64,000 bases of DNA from JAEEJA01 sp036343175 (lineage in GTDB: Bacteria > Bacillota > Clostridia > Lachnospirales > Lachnospiraceae), in the NCBI GenBank assembly GCA_036343175.1, contig JAZASR010000002.1:1-64000 (forward strand), read 5' to 3'. The notes under the pieces are model-generated. The model was not told the origin of the DNA. It searched no databases and worked only from the letters and a program-made list of their open reading frames with translations. This document shows positions 18,230 through 26,000 of the stretch, piece by piece. Within the stretch, counting starts at the first letter, position 1. Every line of letters begins with the position of its first letter. The position numbers and the translations under genes were made by a program.

Positions 18230-18967
18230 TCACTTTGTCTGCTTTCTCAAGATTAGAAGCGCCTTATAGGCTGCTTCCTGCTCTGCCTTTTTCTTTGTAG
18301 AGCCTGTGCCCCGGGAGATCTCTTTTCCATTTACCACGGCAGAATATGTATAAGTACGGTTATGGGCAGGCCCTTCTTCACTTATGAACCTGTATTCAAG
18401 AGTATTTTCAGACTCTTCCTGGACCAGCATCTGCAGGTGGGTCTTGCTGTCATAGAACAGGAACTTGTTCTCTATGTCATCAAGGACTACGCGGTCTACA
18501 TACTTCTTTGCTTCCTGGATACCACCGTCTATGAATATAGCTCCGATCGTAGCTTCAAGAGCATCCGAAACTATAGAGTCCCTTTTACGTCCCCCTGTCA
18601 TCTCTTCACCCTTTCCAAGGTAAATAATATCATCCAGGTGGATCATCCTTGCGCACAGGGCAAGAGTCGGCTCGCATACATAGCTTGCGCGCAGGCGTGA
18701 CATGTCTCCTTCATTCTTATCAGGATATTTTCTGAATATATAATCAGATGAGATAACTTCCAGTACAGCATCTCCAAGGAATTCGAGACGTTCATTACAC
18801 TCTCTTTTATTTACCCTGAGTTCATTGGCGTAGGATGAATGAGTAAGTGCTATTATGAGCAGCTGTTTATTCTGAAATATATATCCTGAAGCCTTCTCAA
18901 ATCTTCTTATCCTCTCATCAGTATTAAGCTCGGTATTCCTGGTCTTTATATCATTATCAATTTCCAT
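18230..18967 (-). CDS. rnc: Ribonuclease III
   Basis: A 245-aa double-strand-specific endoribonuclease for rRNA and mRNA processing. The catalytic signature is NERLEFLGDAVLEV, with the second acidic site DALEATIGAIFIDGG. A C-terminal double-stranded RNA-binding domain follows (GSTKKKAEQEAAYKAL). The start overlaps the plsX end region: the plsX stop is 6 bp upstream and GAGGAATGATGCAAA serves as ribosome-binding site. acpP, often found between plsX and rnc in Firmicutes, is absent here. Confidence 0.97.
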   Translation of the reverse strand: MEIDNDIKTRNTELNTDERIRRFEKASGYIFQNKQLLIIALTHSSYANELRVNKRECNERLEFLGDAVLEVISSDYIFRKYPDKNEGDMSRLRASYVCEPTLALCARMIHLDDIIYLGKGEEMTGGRKRDSIVSDALEATIGAIFIDGGIQEAKKYVDRVVLDDIENKFLFYDSKTHLQMLVQEESENTLEYRFISEEGPAHNRTYTYSAVVNGKEISRGTGSTKKKAEQEAAYKALLILRKQTK

Positions 18968-18973
18968 TTTGCA

Positions 18974-20005
18974 TCATTCCTCTGTTCTCTGCTCATCAAG
19001 GAATTCCCTGATCTTCGCATTTACGTTATGCTCAGTAAATGGAACACACTGCAGGCAGGCATTCATGATCTCCTTGGCATCCGAACTGCCGTGAGCCTTT
19101 ATGACAAGGCCTGTAAGCCCAAGCATTGGCGCGCCTCCGACATCTGAAGCATCGACCTTGAATGCAGATATCTCTTTCTTGAGAGAAGGCTTTAACAGCA
19201 GGGCTCCTATCTTACTGCGCAGATTGGAAAGCATTGCCTTCTTAAGTATCTTGAATATAGTCTTTGCCAGGCCCTCATAGAGCTTAAGTATTACATTTCC
19301 TGTAAATGCATCGCAGACTATGATATCTGCCGCGCCTTCAGGTATTTCCTTGCCTTCAATGCTGCCGATGAAGTTAATATCTCTGCATTCCTTTAATAAT
19401 GGATATGTCTCATGTACGAGCTTATTGCCCTTTTCCTCTTCAGCTCCGACATTGACGATCGCAACTGTAGGATTCTCCTTGCCAACTATTTCTCTCATAT
19501 ATATGGTTCCCATAACTGCAAACTGCAGAAGCCATTCCGGCCTGGCGTCCATATTGGCCCCGCAGTCGATAAGGAGCGAATTGCCTTTGAGGGTAGGGAA
19601 GAGAGGGGCAAGAGGGGACCTGTCTATACCCTTTATCCTGCCGACTATCATCTGTCCGCCTACAAGGATGGCGCCTGTAGAACCTGCTGATACAAATGCA
19701 TCCGCATCCCCGGTCTTTACGAGCCTCATGCCTTTTACCAGAGAAGAGTCCTTCTTCTTCCTTACTGCCATGACAGGCTGCTCATCGAATCCTATAGTCT
19801 CTGAGGCATTTATTATCTCAAGTCTCCCGTCATCATAGGTTCCCTCATATTTCTTTAACTCTTCATCGAGAACTTCCTTTTTACCGGTCATCTTAATGAA
19901 TATCTTATCAGACTTCTTAAGTGCCATGACTGCGCCCTGTACTGTGGCTTCAGGAGCATTGTCTCCTCCCATGCCGTCAAGTGCTATAGTAATAAGCTCG
20001 CCCAT
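18974..20005 (-). CDS. plsX: Phosphate acyltransferase PlsX
   Basis: A 343-aa enzyme converting acyl-ACP to acyl-phosphate, the first step of phospholipid synthesis in the PlsX/PlsY pathway. It opens with ITIALDGMGGDNAPEATVQGA and has SAGSTGAILVGG, LIDCGANMDARPEWLLQFA and CDAFTGNVILKLYEG. The open frame extends 49 codons further upstream, but ATG at 20005 has AAAAGGAGTG in front and starts exactly where the family begins. The extension overlaps a good promoter. acpP does not follow, so the ACP gene must lie elsewhere. Confidence 0.96.
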   Translation of the reverse strand: MGELITIALDGMGGDNAPEATVQGAVMALKKSDKIFIKMTGKKEVLDEELKKYEGTYDDGRLEIINASETIGFDEQPVMAVRKKKDSSLVKGMRLVKTGDADAFVSAGSTGAILVGGQMIVGRIKGIDRSPLAPLFPTLKGNSLLIDCGANMDARPEWLLQFAVMGTIYMREIVGKENPTVAIVNVGAEEEKGNKLVHETYPLLKECRDINFIGSIEGKEIPEGAADIIVCDAFTGNVILKLYEGLAKTIFKILKKAMLSNLRSKIGALLLKPSLKKEISAFKVDASDVGGAPMLGLTGLVIKAHGSSDAKEIMNACLQCVPFTEHNVNAKIREFLDEQRTEE

Positions 20006-20123
20006 AAATACACTCCTTTTCTTATATATATCGCGCCAGGCATAAAAACCCGGCTTTAAAATCTGTATAATTCCTGTTTTTTGTAATATGCCGCCATATC
20101 CATAATTGCAGACATACTTTGAT

Positions 20124-20152
20124 ATAATAGCATATTCAGTCCCTGTTATCAA
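20124..20152 (-). promoter_or_regulatory. Promoter of plsX-rnc-smc-ftsY
   Basis: TTGATA (20147-20152) and TATTAT (20124-20129) are spaced by 17 bp on the minus strand, with TGC directly before the -10. This lies between the rpsU terminator and plsX. Confidence 0.65.
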
Positions 20153-20158
20153 ACCAAT

Positions 20159-20191
20159 AAAAAATGCCTTAAGGCATAAGCCTCAAGGCAC
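20159..20191 (-). terminator. rpsU terminator
   Basis: An 11-bp stem (TGCCTTGAGGC with GCCTTAAGGCA, one G-T pair) with a 4-nt loop is followed by seven T on the minus strand, 30 bp after the rpsU stop. Confidence 0.92.
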
Positions 20192-20220
20192 AATTAACTT
20201 CATATGATACAGATTCCGAA

Positions 20221-20394
20221 TCAATACTTACGCTTACGAGCTGCTTCAGACTTCTTCTTACGACGAACTGACGGCTTCTCATAATGCTCTCTCTTACGAA
20301 TCTCCTGCTGGATACCTGCCTTTGCGCAGCTTCTCTTGAAACGACGTAAAGCACTGTCCAGAGTCTCGTTCTCTTTAACGATTATATTCGACAT
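20221..20394 (-). CDS. rpsU: 30S ribosomal protein S21
   Basis: A 57-aa basic protein, short enough to be missed by an ORF-length cut-off. It starts MSNIIVKENETLDSALRRFK, runs through a KREHYEKPSVRRKKKSEAA segment and ends RKRKY, which is the classic S21 layout and length. S21 binds the 30S platform near the anti-Shine-Dalgarno end of 16S rRNA and helps initiation. GGAGGGAGG lies upstream of ATG. It has its own promoter (20493-20520) and terminator (20159-20191), so it forms a single-gene transcript. Confidence 0.96.
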   Translation of the reverse strand: MSNIIVKENETLDSALRRFKRSCAKAGIQQEIRKREHYEKPSVRRKKKSEAARKRKY

Positions 20395-20492
20395 AGTCTC
20401 ACACCTAACCTCCCTCCAGCTGTAAACTATGCGCTTAAATCAGAAATAGTATGGGTTAGAAAACACACGCTTTTCCCATACGCACAAACTGT

Positions 20493-20520
20493 ATTATATC
20501 ATATTGCCGTGCAAGGTCAA
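20493..20520 (-). promoter_or_regulatory. Promoter of rpsU
   Basis: TTGACC (20515-20520), a 16-bp spacer and TATAAT (20493-20498) with an extended TGA just upstream of the -10. This is a strong vegetative promoter about 100 bp before the rpsU start. Confidence 0.8.
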
Positions 20521-20566
20521 GCAAAAATTTACAATAATAATACTTTTCCGGTCTTTTCTCTCCTAC

Positions 20567-20777
20567 GGTTTGCGAGGATGAGTCGTAAGCAATACTGTTT
20601 AATCGCCGTGCTCGTAAAAATCATCCGCCCTGGTTTGCTTTCTTTTATTGTTGCTCCCTCGCGACCAGTAAAGCATTGTCGCCTCGGTCGCAACTTGAAA
20701 GCAAACTGGCGGACGAAGATTTTTATCTGCGCCGGCTCCAATGCACAGTATTGCTTACGACTCATCCTCCGCAAACC
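20567..20777. repeat. Large nested palindrome (about 211 bp)
   Basis: The outer arms 20567-20597 and 20746-20777 are reverse complements with one inserted base. Inner arms near 20607-20642 and 20696-20732 share TTTGCTTTC and AAAAATC, and the centre pairs GCGACC with GGTCGC. The outer arm is the module also found at 170-208. Weak open frames on both strands inside it read similar peptides only because the DNA is palindromic. Confidence 0.88.
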
Positions 20778-21008
20778 TTAATTTTCGAAGAATAAAATTC
20801 TATCGCTCGTTGATAAAATCGGTTGGCGTAAAACGCCAACCTTTGGAACTTGCCAAAAACAGGCAAGTTCATATGTATGGGCGTGACCGAAGGGAAGTCT
20901 GAGGTTAGAAGCGCTGCGTGAGAAAGTGAGCGAAAGCGCGTCCAGAAGCCACTAGCTGACCACAAAGTGCTATTAATAATTAAGAAGGCTGATGATGACA
21001 GTAACCTA
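20778..21008 (+). other. Non-coding region with serial hairpins downstream of alaS, possible structured RNA
   Basis: It contains two perfect 9-bp hairpins back to back (GGTTGGCGT/ACGCCAACC at 20821-20841 and GAACTTGCC/GGCAAGTTC near 20847-20871). A more complex segment follows in which GGTTAG can pair with CTGACC around a GCGC/GCGC stem with GCGAAAGC. One pair is G-U only when read on the plus strand. No known RNA family is recognised and no convincing ORF is present. The strand is a guess. Confidence 0.35.
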
Positions 21009-23741
21009 TCAGCGGATCTGGGATGCAGCGATCTCCTTTGCCTTTTCTATAGCTTCATCGATCTTTGAGGCATCTTTTCCGCCGGCCTGGGCCATGTTAG
21101 GACGTCCGCCGCCGCCTCCGCCGACGATCCCCGCAGTTTCCTTTATGAGATCTCCTGCGTGAGCCCCCTTCTTTAATGCAGCGTCTGTAGCCTTTGCAAC
21201 TATTGAAACCTTGCCGCCCTTTGCAGACATAAGTATTACGAATGAATCGCCAAGCCTGTCACAGGTCTCATCCGCGAAGCTCCTGAGTTCATTCATATCA
21301 AGGTCCGGAAGGCTGATCACAAGTACCTTAATGCCGTTAATGTCAGCCGCCTCACTGAGGACGTCGCCGGCAGCATTTGAAGCAAGCTCATTCTTAAGTT
21401 TTTCATTCTCGGCATTTAATTCCCTGATCTCCTTCTGAAGGGCAGCTATTCTTTCTGACAGCTTGTCAGGACTGGTCTTTGCCTTTTCTGCTGCTTCTTT
21501 AAGAAGGGCATCATGGTCTTCGTAATATTTTATAAGTCCGCGGCCTGTGATAGCCTCGATACGTCTTACGCCTGCAGCGACTCCCGACTCCGAAATGATC
21601 TTGAAATGCCCGATCTCTCTTGTGTTGGATACATGAGTACCGCCGCAGAGCTCAGTGGAGAAGTCACCCATACGTACTACTCTTACCTCTTCACCGTATT
21701 TCTCGCCGAAAAGTGCCATAGCACCTGTCTTCTTTGCCTCATCGAGGCTCATGATATCAGTTCTTACATCCAGTCCCTCCTGGATCTCTTTATTAACAAG
21801 CTCTTCAACCTGCTTTATCTCATCAGCAGTCATTGCCTTGAAGTGGGAGAAATCAAACCTTGTACGATCTCCGTCCTGATATGAACCGGCCTGCTCCACA
21901 TGTGTGCCAAGTACTACACGAAGTGCCTTCTGAAGAAGGTGGGTAGCTGAATGGTTGCGGCAGATGTTTTCACGATTCTTCCTGCAGACCTTGAGAGTTA
22001 CCGTATCGCCGACCTTGAACATGCCCTTTACAACATGGCCGATCATAGCGATCTTTGAGCCTGCGACATGCTCTGTGGTATCGACCTTAAATACTGCAAG
22101 TGCCTTATCATTATGGCTGTCACAGCCGAATGCATCATGTTCTTCTGTCTCCACGCTGTCAGGATAAAGGAAGATCTTGCCGTGATCTCCAACCTGACCG
22201 CCCATGGTGCCGTAGAATGGTGTCTTATCTGTAATGATGGCGCCTGTCATGCCGTCTGTGAGCGCTTCTGTGACCTTATTGTCCTCATCTTCATCCGCAC
22301 TGTGGAGTTCTGCTAAAGCAACGATCTTTCCATCGTCTACAAGCCTGTCGTAGCCTGTGAACTCAGAGTTTACTGCAGGATCCATATCTTCGTAAACAGT
22401 AGCGTCTGCTCCCATGTAATTGGAGGTCTTGCGCGCCTTGCGTGCCATCTCCCTCTGCTCCTTCATGGCTTTCTCGAAGCCTTCCTCATCGACTTTATAT
22501 CCGGCCTCAGCAAGGATCTCCTGTGTTGAGTCAAGAGGGAAGCCGTATGTATCATAAAGCTTGAAAGCATCAGAGCCTGAAAGCGTATCAGAACCTGATG
22601 ATGCAAGGTCTTTTTTCATGGAATCAAGGATATCAAGTCCCTGCTCAAATGTCTTTTCGAACTTATCCTCTTCCTGTTTGATAACATTAAGGATAAATGC
22701 CTTCTTCTCCTCGAGCTCAGGATATCCATCCTTCGAACCGGCTATTACATACTCAGAAAGCTCCGGAAGGAACGAGCCCAGAATGCCAAGCTTGCGTCCG
22801 TGACGTACAGCGCGGCGGATGATACGGCGAAGAACGTATCCGCGGCCCTCATTGGATGGCATGATGCCGTCTGAGATCATGAATGTTGCTGATCTGATAT
22901 GGTCTGTGATGACACGGACTGAAACATCGGACTCTGAAGTATCTGGCTTTTCATATCCAATACCGCCTGCTATCCTGCAGACTTCATCACGAATAGCCTT
23001 GATGGAATCAACGTCGAATATCGAATTAACATCCTGTACAGCTACTGCAAGTCTCTCAAGGCCCATACCTGTATCTATGTTCTTCTGAACGAGGTCAGAA
23101 TAATTACCATGTCCATCATTATTGAACTGTGAAAATACTACGTTCCAGACCTCCATATAGCGGTCGCCCTCTCCTCCGAGGACATCCTCCGGTCCGTTTC
23201 CATACTTTTCTCCACGGTCATAGTAGATCTCTGTGCAAGGTCCGCATGGTCCTGAACCGTGCTCCCAGAAATTATCTTCCTTGCCGAGCTTTATGATACG
23301 CTCAGCAGGTATATGCATCTTGTCGGTCCAGATCCTGAATGCCTCATAATCATCTACATATACCGATGGATAAAGTCTGTCGGGATCGAGTCCGACTACC
23401 TCAGTTAAGAACTCCCACGCCCACGGAATAGCCTCATTCTTAAAATAATCGCCAAATGAGAAATTACCGAGCATCTCGAAGAATGTACCATGACGGGCAG
23501 TCTTTCCCACATTTTCAAGGTCACCTGTACGGACGCACTTCTGGCATGTTGTGACACGCCTTCTTGGAGGTATCTCCTGACCCGTGAAATAAGGCTTTAA
23601 TGGTGCCATACCTGAATTGATGATAAGAAGTGAATCATCATTGTGCGGAACGAGCGAAAAGCTCTTCATTCTGAGATGACCTTTGCCTTCGAAGAAGGTA
23701 AGAAACATCTCTCTGAGTTCATTAACTGTGTACTTTTTCAT
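21009..23741 (-). CDS. alaS: Alanyl-tRNA synthetase
   Basis: A 910-aa class II synthetase that charges tRNA-Ala. The catalytic core opens with MKKYTVNELREMFLTFFEGKGH and has RVTTCQKCVRTGDLENVG. The editing domain carries NHSATHLLQKAL and CGGTHVSNTREIGHF, which supply the zinc ligands, and the C-terminal DHHA1-like domain ends in a glycine-rich GGGGGGRP stretch. The open frame runs 16 codons further upstream, but the family starts at 23741. The leader is only about 55 nt and shows no T-box. The gene seems to be transcribed alone from a consensus promoter. Confidence 0.97.
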   Translation of the reverse strand: MKKYTVNELREMFLTFFEGKGHLRMKSFSLVPHNDDSLLIINSGMAPLKPYFTGQEIPPRRRVTTCQKCVRTGDLENVGKTARHGTFFEMLGNFSFGDYFKNEAIPWAWEFLTEVVGLDPDRLYPSVYVDDYEAFRIWTDKMHIPAERIIKLGKEDNFWEHGSGPCGPCTEIYYDRGEKYGNGPEDVLGGEGDRYMEVWNVVFSQFNNDGHGNYSDLVQKNIDTGMGLERLAVAVQDVNSIFDVDSIKAIRDEVCRIAGGIGYEKPDTSESDVSVRVITDHIRSATFMISDGIMPSNEGRGYVLRRIIRRAVRHGRKLGILGSFLPELSEYVIAGSKDGYPELEEKKAFILNVIKQEEDKFEKTFEQGLDILDSMKKDLASSGSDTLSGSDAFKLYDTYGFPLDSTQEILAEAGYKVDEEGFEKAMKEQREMARKARKTSNYMGADATVYEDMDPAVNSEFTGYDRLVDDGKIVALAELHSADEDEDNKVTEALTDGMTGAIITDKTPFYGTMGGQVGDHGKIFLYPDSVETEEHDAFGCDSHNDKALAVFKVDTTEHVAGSKIAMIGHVVKGMFKVGDTVTLKVCRKNRENICRNHSATHLLQKALRVVLGTHVEQAGSYQDGDRTRFDFSHFKAMTADEIKQVEELVNKEIQEGLDVRTDIMSLDEAKKTGAMALFGEKYGEEVRVVRMGDFSTELCGGTHVSNTREIGHFKIISESGVAAGVRRIEAITGRGLIKYYEDHDALLKEAAEKAKTSPDKLSERIAALQKEIRELNAENEKLKNELASNAAGDVLSEAADINGIKVLVISLPDLDMNELRSFADETCDRLGDSFVILMSAKGGKVSIVAKATDAALKKGAHAGDLIKETAGIVGGGGGGRPNMAQAGGKDASKIDEAIEKAKEIAASQIR

Positions 23742-23802
23742 TGTTATATCCCTTTTTCTCTGATCAAAAAAATTGCTGCACATGTGCACGCACTAAATCA
23801 TA

Positions 23803-23831
23803 ATTATAAAATTCCGGCATGCCAATGTCAA
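23803..23831 (-). promoter_or_regulatory. Consensus promoter of alaS
   Basis: A perfect TTGACA (23826-23831), a 17-bp spacer and a perfect TATAAT (23803-23808) on the minus strand. The -35 overlaps the stop codon of the upstream TraX-like gene. Confidence 0.88.
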
Positions 23832-24778
23832 ATTATAAATTCAGCGACCCCATACAATATCAACAGGTGGGCGGGATAGAATACGTAGAAGAAATATTTT
23901 GAGAAATTCGAGCGGCTGCTTAAGGAATCCCGGTCATATGAAGCAAAGAGCAATATGTCAAGTGAGGCAAGTTTTTCCATGCCGGAAGTAAAGATCGTGA
24001 TGATCAGAAAATACAGGCACAGAATGTCAAGCCTGTCACGGAAGATATAAAATATATAGATTATGATAATGCCGTAAAATGAATAGTCGGTTTTCAGAAT
24101 ATATGATATTAAAACACCTGCGCATGCGATAAAAAAGCCTGCAGCTGCTTTCATAAAACTCACAGCACCCATGGAAGCACTCTGATCTGCCATGCTGTTC
24201 GTGCTTTTTTTCCGGGCACCCTTCCGATCGGTGGCGCTGTGTTCTGCTATGATTTCTTCTGTCTTTTTAATAAGCGCGACCGTTACAGCGCCTATTAAAA
24301 GTGTGAATATAACGTTCTGCCTTCCCCGGTAGACCGTCTCTCCTGCCAGGAAAAGATCAAACGGGACCTCCGAGATCACGGCAAATATGGAAAGTCTCGC
24401 TATGTACATATAGATATCGTGTGTAAACATGACGCCCTCCACGATCATAAAGGCAAAAAGAGGAAAGGAAAGTCTGCCAATCCCCCTTAGTATTAAGAGG
24501 CAAAGATAGACCAGGCTGTCCTTATCCGGTGATGACAGACCGGCCAGCACGTCTTTAAGCGCAGGAGCTGTCTTTCCAAAATACGATCTTGCCAGGATGA
24601 CCCCGATGTGGTCCAGAACCATTGCCGTGAGAGCTATGATCTTAAGCACATCTCTCGAATTACGAAATATACCTCTGCGGCAATCGTATCTATGAATGAG
24701 CTTCTGTTTAAGATCGGAAAGAGCCTTGTCAGCTTTTGTTTCGGAAATTTTTCTCTGCTTATATATATTATTCTTCAT
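23828..24778 (-). CDS. TraX-family integral membrane protein
   Basis: A 316-aa polytopic protein. After a basic, soluble N-terminus of about 45 residues come repeated hydrophobic helices. The family signature DVLKIIALTAMVLDHIGVI and the ending YFFYVFYPAHLLILYG match TraX/acyltransferase-like proteins. F-plasmid TraX acetylates pilin. The many Firmicutes homologues have no established substrate. A long cytosolic-looking insert (about 175-210, rich in Lys, Ser and Glu) is unusual. No conjugation genes are nearby, so a role in acylating a surface component is only a guess. AGGTGAACGTAC precedes ATG. Confidence 0.8.
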   Translation of the reverse strand: MKNNIYKQRKISETKADKALSDLKQKLIHRYDCRRGIFRNSRDVLKIIALTAMVLDHIGVILARSYFGKTAPALKDVLAGLSSPDKDSLVYLCLLILRGIGRLSFPLFAFMIVEGVMFTHDIYMYIARLSIFAVISEVPFDLFLAGETVYRGRQNVIFTLLIGAVTVALIKKTEEIIAEHSATDRKGARKKSTNSMADQSASMGAVSFMKAAAGFFIACAGVLISYILKTDYSFYGIIIIYIFYIFRDRLDILCLYFLIITIFTSGMEKLASLDILLFASYDRDSLSSRSNFSKYFFYVFYPAHLLILYGVAEFII

Positions 24779-24805
24779 GTACGTTCACCTGTTAAAAAAA
24801 ATGTG

Positions 24806-24834
24806 AAAAAAAAGGCCCTGCAAATGCAGGGCTT
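24806..24834 (-). terminator. Terminator of tRNA-Glu
   Basis: GCCCTGCA pairs with TGCAGGGC around a two-base loop and is followed by eight or more T on the minus strand, directly after the tRNA and before the TraX-like gene. Confidence 0.9.
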
Positions 24835-24844
24835 TTCACGATCA

Positions 24845-24916
24845 CAGTCTGTAAGGGAATCGAACCCTTGATCCCGCCGTGAGAGGGCGATGTCTTAACC
24901 GCTTGACCAACAGACC
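24845..24916 (-). tRNA. tRNA-Glu (anticodon CTC)
   Basis: A 72-nt cloverleaf on the minus strand. The acceptor stem GGTCTGT/ACAGACT is followed by discriminator G, and the CCA end is not encoded. The anticodon stem TCGCC/GGCGG holds the loop CTCTCAC, giving anticodon CTC (GAG codons). The T arm contains GGTTCGATTCC. The promoter (24924-24951) and terminator (24806-24834) are its own. Confidence 0.95.
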
Positions 24917-24923
24917 ATCTACA

Positions 24924-24951
24924 ATTATACACGGTGTATCTGAAATGTCAA
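24924..24951 (-). promoter_or_regulatory. Promoter of tRNA-Glu
   Basis: A perfect TTGACA (24946-24951), a 16-bp spacer and a perfect TATAAT (24924-24929), placed so that transcription starts almost at the mature tRNA 5' end. Confidence 0.88.
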
Positions 24952-25034
24952 GCACTTTTTTCATTTTTTCAAGATTATTTTCTTTACCTGTATTATTATA
25001 TAATTCCTTTACGGATGGTAATAAAAATACCTAT

Positions 25035-25841
25035 TCACTTTAATATCTTTTCTTCGGAACCTGAAGGTCTTTTCTTAGCTGCTGTCTTTCCGGAAGATAT
25101 GTTCCTGGAAGAGACTGTCCTGTCACCATTATTTATCCTGGCTGCTCTCTTCTCCTGTTCCTCCTGCTCCAGCTTCTCTGCGACTTCTATAAAAAGCTTG
25201 AGATGTTCTTTCTGCAGATCCGTGATCATAGCATTGATAGGCTTTATCTTTTCATATTTATCGCTGTGGTACATTCTCTGAAATGCTGTAAATATAGTTA
25301 CGTCATAGTTCTCGATCTCATCGATTATAAGCTGAACAGCCGTATGAGGATCGAATGCCTTTCTGTAAGGCCTGTCAGAGGTAAGTGCGGCAAATACGTC
25401 GCAGATACGAAGGATTCTTGACATAAAAGGGATCTTTGACCCTGTAAGGCCGTCGGGATACCCGGTGCCATTCATATTCTCATGATGATGATATACAGAA
25501 TCTATTACAAGCAGCGGGTACTTCTTCTCCATGAGTATATCTCTTGAGAATCTGGCATGCCCGCGCACGTAGCGCATCTGCTCGACCACGAGATTGTCAT
25601 TAAAAAAACCGGAATTATCTATGTATTTATTGAGTCTGAGCTTGCCGATATCATGCAGGAGGCCCGCTATTGTAATATCATCAAGGAACATATCATCATG
25701 CTCCATCTCCTCGGATACTGCCCTCGCAAGATTGCTGACTATGATGCCATGTGCCATCTCTATATATACGTTCTCCCTGACTTCAGGACTCAGCTTGTCG
25801 CTCCCCATGACAAGCTTCTCAAGGTAATCCTCTTCCATCAT
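25035..25841 (-). CDS. HD-GYP domain phosphodiesterase
   Basis: A 268-aa cytoplasmic protein consisting mainly of an HD-GYP domain, with an acidic and basic low-complexity tail. Metal-binding motifs are LLHDIGKL, GHARFSRDIL, HHHENMNGTGYPDGL (the usual Asp before Gly is Asn) and VFAALTSDRPYR. HD-GYP proteins hydrolyse c-di-GMP to pGpG or GMP. With the EAL protein at 0.3-2 kb this gives two unrelated c-di-GMP hydrolases. ATG at 25841 follows AAGGAGAAGT. The longer open frame upstream lacks a site and runs into tandem repeats. Confidence 0.87.
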   Translation of the reverse strand: MMEEDYLEKLVMGSDKLSPEVRENVYIEMAHGIIVSNLARAVSEEMEHDDMFLDDITIAGLLHDIGKLRLNKYIDNSGFFNDNLVVEQMRYVRGHARFSRDILMEKKYPLLVIDSVYHHHENMNGTGYPDGLTGSKIPFMSRILRICDVFAALTSDRPYRKAFDPHTAVQLIIDEIENYDVTIFTAFQRMYHSDKYEKIKPINAMITDLQKEHLKLFIEVAEKLEQEEQEKRAARINNGDRTVSSRNISSGKTAAKKRPSGSEEKILK

Positions 25842-25863
25842 ACTTCTCCTTGTATTCCCATAA

Positions 25864-25957
25864 AGCATTAAGCTTAAAATCCAATGCAGCATTAAGCTCT
25901 TATTCCATATAGCATTAAGGTTAAAATCCCATGCAGCATTAAGCTTTTATCCCGATA
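25864..25957. repeat. Tandem repeats, two 47-bp units or four of about 23.5 bp
   Basis: Two 47-bp units (25864-25910 and 25911-25957) differ at about six positions. Each contains GCATTAAG twice, giving four copies at 23-24-bp spacing. They fill the gap between hemZ and the HD-GYP gene, upstream of the latter. Confidence 0.85.
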
Positions 25958-26000
25958 ATTCAAAGCTTACTGCCAGAAAATTCACAAAATTGTGCTTTTA

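Noticed and set aside
20169..20354. 61-residue minus-strand frame over rpsU
   Set aside because: It is in a different frame from the true S21 gene, which ends at 20221 and starts at 20394.
20509..20781. Open frames on both strands inside the 211-bp palindrome (90 and 81 residues)
   Set aside because: Their similar peptides arise from the palindrome itself; neither has a ribosome-binding site nor protein-like composition.
20762..20965. 67-residue minus-strand frame over the hairpin region
   Set aside because: It uses a GTG start without a ribosome-binding site and covers two perfect hairpins, so it is unlikely to be coding.
23742..23800. T-box leader of alaS
   Set aside because: The distance from the promoter to the start codon is only about 55 nt and no T-box sequence is seen.
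23828..24778. Conjugation-related mobile element based on the TraX name
   Set aside because: No relaxase, coupling protein, integrase or pilin gene is nearby; TraX-like proteins are common on Firmicutes chromosomes.
25864..25957. CRISPR-like array
   Set aside because: The units are contiguous with no unique spacers, and no cas gene is present.
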